Positions 13,542-17,524 of a DNA stretch of 17,524 nucleotides are shown piece by piece. The first letter of the stretch is position 1. The number at the start of each line of letters is the position of its first letter. The position numbers and the translations under genes are program-made. The notes under the pieces were generated by a model. That model was given only the letters and a program-made list of their open reading frames with translations, searched no databases and had not been told where the DNA came from. The DNA comes from an uncultured Alphaproteobacteria bacterium (lineage in GTDB: Bacteria > Pseudomonadota > Alphaproteobacteria > Rs-D84): contig CALDAH010000023.1 of assembly GCA_937903135.1 (NCBI GenBank), positions 1 through 17,524 of the forward strand, read 5' to 3'.

Positions 13542-13566
13542 AAAAATGCCCCGATGGGGCATTTTT
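13542..13566 (+). terminator. Intrinsic terminator after rpsK
   Basis: AAAAATGCCCC (13542-13552), loop GAT, GGGGCATTTTT (13556-13566): an 11-bp perfect stem whose right arm ends in a T-run. It lies 20 nt after the rpsK stop and closes the rpsM-rpsK unit. The A-run on its left side would also let it act on the minus strand. Confidence 0.9.
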
Positions 13567-13591
13567 ATTAGCATTGGTTGAAATGTATAAA

Positions 13592-13623
13592 AAAATAATC
13601 AGGGATATTTCCCTGATTATTTT
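13592..13623 (-). terminator. Intrinsic terminator of the minus-strand gene pair
   Basis: AAAATAATCAGGG (13592-13604) pairs with CCCTGATTATTTT-type sequence (13611-13623) as a 12-13-bp stem with loop ATATTT. Read on the minus strand it lies 13 nt after the stop codon at 13636 and is followed by a T-run (complement of the A-run at 13588-13595). Confidence 0.8.
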
Positions 13624-13635
13624 AATTGTATTTAT

Positions 13636-14001
13636 TTAACCATTACAGCGGTTGCATTTACGCGGCGTTGTTATAACGCGACGCGTTGTATATTCACCCG
13701 CCGGCTGATATACCGTTACAGGCTGGTATACCTGGTAATGATCAATAACCTCGGTATGGGTTTTTACATGAACGGGCGCGGCCGGTTTTGAACATGGCCG
13801 AACGTCCAGTGATGATGCAAAGCGTTGGCCGCATTCACCGGATGTATTGCGCGGTGCAACATGTGAATCATTTGAATATGTAATTGTTTCAAAGTTAAAT
13901 GTTTCAAATGTTTCATAGTGTTCGGTTTCAGTATAATAGCCATCCGCATATGCGCCATAGCATGCTAAAATTGATAAAATGCAAATAGTTAGTTTTTTCA
14001 T
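13636..14001 (-). CDS. Small secreted Tyr/Thr-rich protein of unknown function
   Basis: This 121-residue ORF is not recognised. Residues 1-19 (MKKLTICILSILACYGAYA) form a signal peptide with a good signal peptidase I site before Asp20; Cys14 could instead be a poor lipobox (ILAC). The mature part starts with an aromatic/acidic stretch (YYTETEHYETFETFNFETITY) and has Cys57 and Cys70. It then has a repeated VYQP motif (VYQPVTVYQP) and ends TTPRKCNRCNG with a CxxC at Cys116-Cys119. An AAGAAG ribosome binding site lies before the ATG. It is the second gene of a two-gene minus-strand unit, 15 nt after its partner, with its own terminator. Confidence 0.75.
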   Translation of the reverse strand: MKKLTICILSILACYGAYADGYYTETEHYETFETFNFETITYSNDSHVAPRNTSGECGQRFASSLDVRPCSKPAAPVHVKTHTEVIDHYQVYQPVTVYQPAGEYTTRRVITTPRKCNRCNG

Positions 14002-14016
14002 TTTACTTCTTTTTGT

Positions 14017-14247
14017 TTATCGTTGTTTTTGTTTAAATCTTTCTGTGTATTTTCCTAATTCTATAGAATTAACTATAACTTTGCCTGATGCTAATATACC
14101 TATGAAATGCAATAAGCCCGGTAATAAAATTTCGTCGGAAGTTGCGGATTTTGCAGCACCAAGCGAAAAAGCAGCTACCGATATTGCCCAATATATTGGC
14201 AGGCTAGATAGCGTTTTCTGTGGATTTGAAATATTGTCTTTTTTCAT
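14017..14247 (-). CDS. Small membrane protein of unknown function
   Basis: The product is 76 aa and not recognised. ATG 14247 (MKKDNISNPQKTLSS) is chosen because AAGGGA lies about 8 nt upstream; the in-frame ATG at 14283 would overlap the predicted promoter. Two hydrophobic segments are visible, LPIYWAISVAAFSLGAA and ILLPGLLHFIGILASGKVIV, separated by a short polar turn (KSATSDE). This fits a helical hairpin in the inner membrane with a basic C-terminal tail (YTERFKQKQR). It is cotranscribed with the secreted-protein gene downstream on the minus strand. Its function cannot be stated. Confidence 0.65.
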   Translation of the reverse strand: MKKDNISNPQKTLSSLPIYWAISVAAFSLGAAKSATSDEILLPGLLHFIGILASGKVIVNSIELGKYTERFKQKQR

Positions 14248-14271
14248 ATCTATTTCCCTTTTTACACATAA

Positions 14272-14300
14272 ACAATAGTCCAAAATATATCATTTGTCAA
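14272..14300 (-). promoter_or_regulatory. Promoter of the minus-strand gene pair
   Basis: On the minus strand, a perfect -35 TTGACA (14295-14300) is followed after 17 nt by TATTGT (14272-14277, 4/6 to the -10 consensus). It would give a leader of about 20 nt before ATG 14247. A run of seven G (14310-14316 on +) lies 9 bp upstream of the -35 box. Confidence 0.65.
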
Positions 14301-14347
14301 GTTTATTATGGGGGGGATAATTTTTAAGTTATTTTAAAAGGTTTTAT

Positions 14348-14376
14348 TTGACTTTACGGTCTGTGTGGTATAAAAT
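14348..14376 (+). promoter_or_regulatory. Promoter of rpoA-rplQ
   Basis: TTGACT (14348-14353) and TAAAAT (14371-14376) match sigma-70 boxes 5/6 each with a 17-nt spacer. The region upstream is A/T-rich, as in UP elements. The same TTGACTTT...GTATAAAATT frame occurs before rpsM. It restarts transcription after the rpsK terminator. Confidence 0.65.
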
Positions 14377-14426
14377 TCGCGTTGCCGAAATGGTGAAAAT
14401 GATAAACTAAGCCAAAAGGGACTTTT

Positions 14427-15455
14427 ATGATTGAAAAAAACTGGGTAACTTTGATTAAACCTAAAAAGTTAAATATCAAGGTTGACGAACATAATTCCAA
14501 TATCGCAACATTGGTCGCTGAACCACTGGAAAAAGGTTACGGGTTAACACTTGGCACTGCATTACGTCGTGTTTTACTGTCGTCATTGCAGGGGTGTGCA
14601 CCGATTTATATTAAAATTGATGGTGTTCAGCACGAATTTTCTAGTATCTCTGGTGTTCGCGAAGATGTTACAGATATTATTTTAAATTTAAAGGGCGTTT
14701 ATTTCAAAGCTTTAACCGAAGGTCAGCACAAAGCCTATATAAAGGTCAAAGGCCCGGCCGTTGTAACCGCAGGTATGATTGAAACAACCGGCGGCGTTGA
14801 GGTTATGAACAAAGACGTTGAACTGTGCACACTTGACAAAGGTGCAAGCCTGGATATGGAAATCACATTATCAACGGGTCGCGGCTATGTTCCGGCATCC
14901 GCACACGCAGATGGTTTGCCACTGGGTGTAATTCCGGTTGATTCTATCTTTTCGCCGATTTTAAATGTTGCATCGGCCGTATCTGAAACCCGTGTTGGGC
15001 AATCAACGGATTATGACAAACTGGAACTGACGGTAAAAACAAACGGTTCAGTATCACCAGAGGATGCAATCGCACTGGCTGCACGTATTTTAACAGATCA
15101 GTTGGTTGTATTTATTAACTTTGAAGATCCGGCACAAATTAACGCCCCGAGTGAAGAAGAAAAAGCAAAAGACGCATTGCCGTTTGATCCGAAATTATTA
15201 AAGCATGTTGACGAACTGGAATTATCTGTTCGTGCAAATAACTGCCTAAAGAATGACAAGATCAACTGGCTAGGGGAACTGGTTCAGAAGACAGAAGCCG
15301 ATATGTTAAAAACACCGAACTTTGGCCGTAAGTCTTTGAATGAAATCAAGGTTCAGCTGGAAGCAATGGGTCTGGGCCTGGGCATGGATGTACCGGGATG
15401 GCCACCTGAAAACATTGCAGAGTTGGCAAAAAAATACGAAGATCCGTATAAATAA
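14427..15455 (+). CDS. rpoA: DNA-directed RNA polymerase subunit alpha
   Basis: The alpha dimer nucleates RNA polymerase assembly and its C-terminal domain contacts UP elements and activators. The 342-residue protein has the N-terminal dimerisation domain with EPLEKGYGLTLGTALRRVLLSSLQGCA and VEMNKDVEL-type strands. A linker at about 236-262 follows, then the C-terminal domain starting ELELSVRANNCLKND. Arg269, Asn272 and Cys273 align with E. coli Arg265, Asn268 and Cys269 of the DNA-binding surface. TPNFGRKSLNEIK and MDVPGWPPENIAELAKK are alphaproteobacterial in style. AAAAGGGA precedes the ATG. Confidence 0.98.
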   Translation: MIEKNWVTLIKPKKLNIKVDEHNSNIATLVAEPLEKGYGLTLGTALRRVLLSSLQGCAPIYIKIDGVQHEFSSISGVREDVTDIILNLKGVYFKALTEGQHKAYIKVKGPAVVTAGMIETTGGVEVMNKDVELCTLDKGASLDMEITLSTGRGYVPASAHADGLPLGVIPVDSIFSPILNVASAVSETRVGQSTDYDKLELTVKTNGSVSPEDAIALAARILTDQLVVFINFEDPAQINAPSEEEKAKDALPFDPKLLKHVDELELSVRANNCLKNDKINWLGELVQKTEADMLKTPNFGRKSLNEIKVQLEAMGLGLGMDVPGWPPENIAELAKKYEDPYK

Positions 15456-15465
15456 TAACTAATCT

Positions 15466-15590
15466 GCGCTAAATAAATTGCAGGGGCAAAAAATCCTTGC
15501 AATTTATGGCGCGGTGTGTAGAATTGAAACCACAAAACGCATTTCTGGGGAATTATTTCATCAGGGTGCGGTCTCTGAACAACAATCCCC
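15466..15590 (+). other. Stem-loops in the 169-nt rpoA-rplQ spacer
   Basis: The first hairpin pairs 15474-15485 with 15495-15506 (12 bp, one G-U pair) around a 9-nt A-rich loop, with an outer GCGC/GCGC clamp (15466-15469 with 15509-15512). Further on, GGGGAATT (around 15547) can pair with AATCCCC (around 15585), enclosing a TCAG/CTGA mini-stem. No T-tract follows, and no promoter or ORF was found in the spacer. Confidence 0.5.
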
Positions 15591-15624
15591 CCGCGGGGCA
15601 GAAAAATAGATAAAGGAGTAGTTA

Positions 15625-16188
15625 ATGAGACACCAAAGAGCAGGTCGCACATTTAATCGCGATACCAATGCACGCAAGGCTTTGTTCGTAGGCTTAGCGA
15701 AAAATTTAATTGAAAAAGAACAGATTAAAACAACATTACCAAAAGCCAAAGATTTGCGTAGCGTCGTTGAAAAATTAATTACTCGCGCAAAGGTTGATAC
15801 GGTTGCAAATCGTCGCTTAACAGCCGCTGAATTGGGCAATAATTCCGATGCAGTTGTAAAAAAACTGTTCACGGTCCTAGGGCCGCGTTATGCAAAACGT
15901 CCGGGCGGATATACCCGTGTATTAAAGGCCGGTTTCCGTTACGGTGATGCTGCGCCGATGGCAATTATTGAATTGGTTGATCGCGATGAAAACGCGAAAA
16001 AGGTTGTAAAAAACGTTGATGCGGCACAGCCTGCTGCGGACGAAGAAAAAGCAGCCAAGGCAGAAAAGGAAGTAAAAGCACCAAAAGCCCCGAAAGCTGC
16101 CGATGCGTTAAAGGCTGCACCAAAGGCGGCCAAGGCAACAACAGCCAAGAAAGAAGTTGCTGTAAAACGTCGTGCAACAGGTAAATAA
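15625..16188 (+). CDS. rplQ: 50S ribosomal protein L17 with long Ala/Lys tail
   Basis: L17 surrounds the tunnel exit near L22 and L32. The core (residues 1-120 or so) is typical: MRHQRAGRTFNRDTNARKALFVGLAKNLIEKEQIKTTLPKAKDLRSVVEKLI, then PRYAKRPGGYTRVLKAGFRYGDAAPMAIIELVDR. The protein runs to 187 aa against about 120-145 in most bacteria. The last 60 residues are low-complexity Ala/Lys/Pro (EEKAAKAEKEVKAPKAPKAA and similar), resembling histone H1-type tails. AAGGAG precedes the ATG. It is the last gene of the ribosomal cluster. Confidence 0.96.
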   Translation: MRHQRAGRTFNRDTNARKALFVGLAKNLIEKEQIKTTLPKAKDLRSVVEKLITRAKVDTVANRRLTAAELGNNSDAVVKKLFTVLGPRYAKRPGGYTRVLKAGFRYGDAAPMAIIELVDRDENAKKVVKNVDAAQPAADEEKAAKAEKEVKAPKAPKAADALKAAPKAAKATTAKKEVAVKRRATGK

Positions 16189-16208
16189 TATTTGCCTAAA
16201 TTTGAATA

Positions 16209-16237
16209 AAAAGTCCGCCGTTTGGCGGGCTTTTTTT
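16209..16237 (+). terminator. Intrinsic terminator after rplQ
   Basis: AAAGTCCGCC-GTTT-GGCGGGCTTT: a 7-bp G/C stem with one G-U pair, extended by A-T pairs, followed by a T-run (16231-16237). It lies about 20 nt after the rplQ stop and closes the rpoA-rplQ unit. Confidence 0.88.
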
Positions 16238-16290
16238 ATTAAAAAAGTTTATCTGATATTTAAAATCTGCTTTTATTAAATTCCTTTAAA

Positions 16291-16299
16291 TGATATAAT
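16291..16299 (+). promoter_or_regulatory. Extended -10 promoter of the secreted-protein gene
   Basis: TGATATAAT is a perfect extended -10 (TGnTATAAT), with only a weak T-rich -35 (TTTTAT at 16271). It would start transcription near 16306, very close to the GGAAGGA ribosome binding site at 16310-16316, giving a short leader. Confidence 0.55.
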
Positions 16300-16323
16300 T
16301 AAACAAATTGGAAGGAATGTTAT

Positions 16324-17524
16324 ATGAGAAAATTGATCATTTGCTCATTTGTTTTAGCAGGTTTTATCAGCAGTTCTTTGGCCGCAGTTCCGACGCAGCG
16401 ACGTGCCCAGGCGGTAACTAATGCGCCGGCGGCCAACACAGGCACGGCGACGTCATCTGCACGTGCGGCAGTATCGGGGCGTGGAAATGTGCGCGCGGCA
16501 ACGCCGGCGGCGGGATCGTCATCTGCGCGCAGTGCAACCGCGGGACGAAACGTCGTAACATCGCGTTCCGCAACCCCAACGACTAAAACACCAACAGTAT
16601 CGGCACGTGCCGGCGCAACGCAAAAGGTTATTGGGACGGGTACAAAGGTTGCGGCCGCGGCAAAAAACGTTGCCGTAAATGAACTGTGTCAGCAGAAATA
16701 CGAAGGCTGCATGGACGCATTTTGTATGCTGGATAACGAAACCGGTGGGCGTTGCATATGCTCGGATCGGAATTCGGAATTAGATAGTATTTTAGCCGAG
16801 ATTGAAAAACTGGATCAGCAGAGCTATCAGATGGCGACCCTGGGCGTTGAACGCATAGAAATGGGGGATGCTGCCGATGATGCATTGGCGATGGCGAATG
16901 CCGCGGCCCAGGCGTCGGTAAAAAAAGAAGAATCATCCAAAACGCAGCGCAAGCCATTAGATTTGTCATTATGGAATACCGTAACGGATGACGATGATGT
17001 TGATGCGTTTTCTGAGCAAACGCCGATCGCCAGTGCCATAGAAGGCAAAGAAGGCGATGCATTGCATCGTGCCGCATCCGAGATATGTATTGCCCAGATT
17101 CCGGAATGTTCGGCGGATGCTTCAATGCTGCAGATGATATATACCCAGCGTGTTCGTTCAGACTGTGCGGCATATGAAAACAGCCTTAAACAGCAAAAAA
17201 ATGCCAGTGCACAAAAATTAGCCGCCGCTGAAAAGGCGCTGCGTTCCGCGGCACTGGAAGCGTATCAGACCGCTAATAAATGGGATCTGGGGCAGTGCAC
17301 CGTTGAATTTAAAAAATGTATGCAAACGACCGGGGGATGTGGTAATGATTTTGCGGGTTGCGCGACTATATCGGCGATGGATAATACAAATGTCAAAAGC
17401 CGTAAGAGTACAAGCAGCGATGCAAGTAATTATAAAATCAAGGGCGCAGTAACTGATATAGAAATTACTTCCTCTACATATGACACATTAATATCAAAGA
17501 AGCCCTTATGTGAAACAGTTACTA
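16324..17524 (+). CDS. Secreted cysteine-rich protein, unknown family (3' truncated by window)
   Basis: The frame is open from ATG 16324 to the window end (400 codons, no stop). GGAAGGA ends 7 nt before the ATG. Residues 1-20 (MRKLIICSFVLAGFISSSLA) form a signal peptide with cleavage likely before Ala21. Residues 21-118 are low-complexity Ala/Thr/Ser/Arg with two degenerate copies of an SSARxAxxGRxNV...ATP unit (44-61 and 66-85). The mature part has 13 cysteines, many in CxxxxxxC pairs: 122/129, 255/262, 325/332 and 339/346. The first group reads ELCQQKYEGCMDAFC, followed by GGRCICSD (144, 146). Charged helical stretches (about 150-200 and 280-320) lie between clusters. I do not recognise the family; a periplasmic or surface, disulfide-bonded protein is inferred. 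Confidence 0.8.
   Translation, partial: MRKLIICSFVLAGFISSSLAAVPTQRRAQAVTNAPAANTGTATSSARAAVSGRGNVRAATPAAGSSSARSATAGRNVVTSRSATPTTKTPTVSARAGATQKVIGTGTKVAAAAKNVAVNELCQQKYEGCMDAFCMLDNETGGRCICSDRNSELDSILAEIEKLDQQSYQMATLGVERIEMGDAADDALAMANAAAQASVKKEESSKTQRKPLDLSLWNTVTDDDDVDAFSEQTPIASAIEGKEGDALHRAASEICIAQIPECSADASMLQMIYTQRVRSDCAAYENSLKQQKNASAQKLAAAEKALRSAALEAYQTANKWDLGQCTVEFKKCMQTTGGCGNDFAGCATISAMDNTNVKSRKSTSSDASNYKIKGAVTDIEITSSTYDTLISKKPLCETVT

Noticed and set aside
13979..14278. A 99-codon + strand frame with a hydrophobic start
   Set aside because: It runs antisense to the two minus-strand genes, which have better ribosome binding sites, promoter, signal peptide and terminator.
16628..17173. A 181-codon open frame on the minus strand
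   Set aside because: It is the shadow of the + strand secreted-protein gene, which has a signal peptide, ribosome binding site, promoter and an unbroken 400-codon frame.
1..17524. No gene here ends in TGA, hinting at UGA reassigned to tryptophan
   Set aside because: Tryptophan codons that I read are TGG and no in-frame TGA is needed inside a conserved protein. TAA dominance is common in highly expressed A/T-rich genes, and TGA acts as a plain in-frame stop just before secY.

Overview
The window is the large ribosomal-protein cluster (3' end of str, then S10, spc and alpha operons) of an alphaproteobacterium. Three things point to this group. The order is tuf-rpsJ-rplC-rplD-rplW-rplB-rpsS-rplV-rpsC-rplP-rpmC-rpsQ-rplN-rplX-rplE-rpsN-rpsH-rplF-rplR-rpsE-rpmD-rplO-secY-rpsM-rpsK-rpoA-rplQ. 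The RpoA C-terminal domain ends in the alphaproteobacterial style (NFGRKSLNEIK, then MDVPGWPPENI). S14 is the long, zinc-free type and rpmJ is not between secY and rpsM. The A+T-leaning composition, the strong TAA stop preference, the missing adk and several unusual substitutions in L2 and L4 suggest a divergent, perhaps host-associated or uncultivated lineage. That placement is inference; no species can be named from this sequence.

Layout. Positions 1-10930 hold the end of EF-Tu and 21 ribosomal proteins, all on +, with unusually roomy spacers (18-163 nt). Most spacers of 40 nt or more contain a stem-loop without a U-tract. A 260-nt spacer with extensive inverted repeats precedes secY (11192-12532). 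A new promoter with an inverted repeat drives rpsM-rpsK, which ends at a strong terminator (13542-13566). Two small minus-strand genes of unknown function (13636-14247) are inserted between rpsK and rpoA and have their own promoter and terminator. A separate promoter restarts rpoA-rplQ, which ends at a terminator near 16210-16237. The window then enters a monocistronic-looking gene (16324 to the end, open at 3') for a secreted, cysteine-rich protein of no recognised family.

The conserved genes build the ribosome, the general secretion channel and the RNA polymerase alpha subunit. The least ordinary parts are the secY leader, two copies of an identical 18-nt hairpin in front of rplE and rplR, the split alpha operon with its minus-strand cassette, and the cysteine-rich exported protein at the right edge. 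No tRNA, rRNA, CRISPR array or mobile element was seen.
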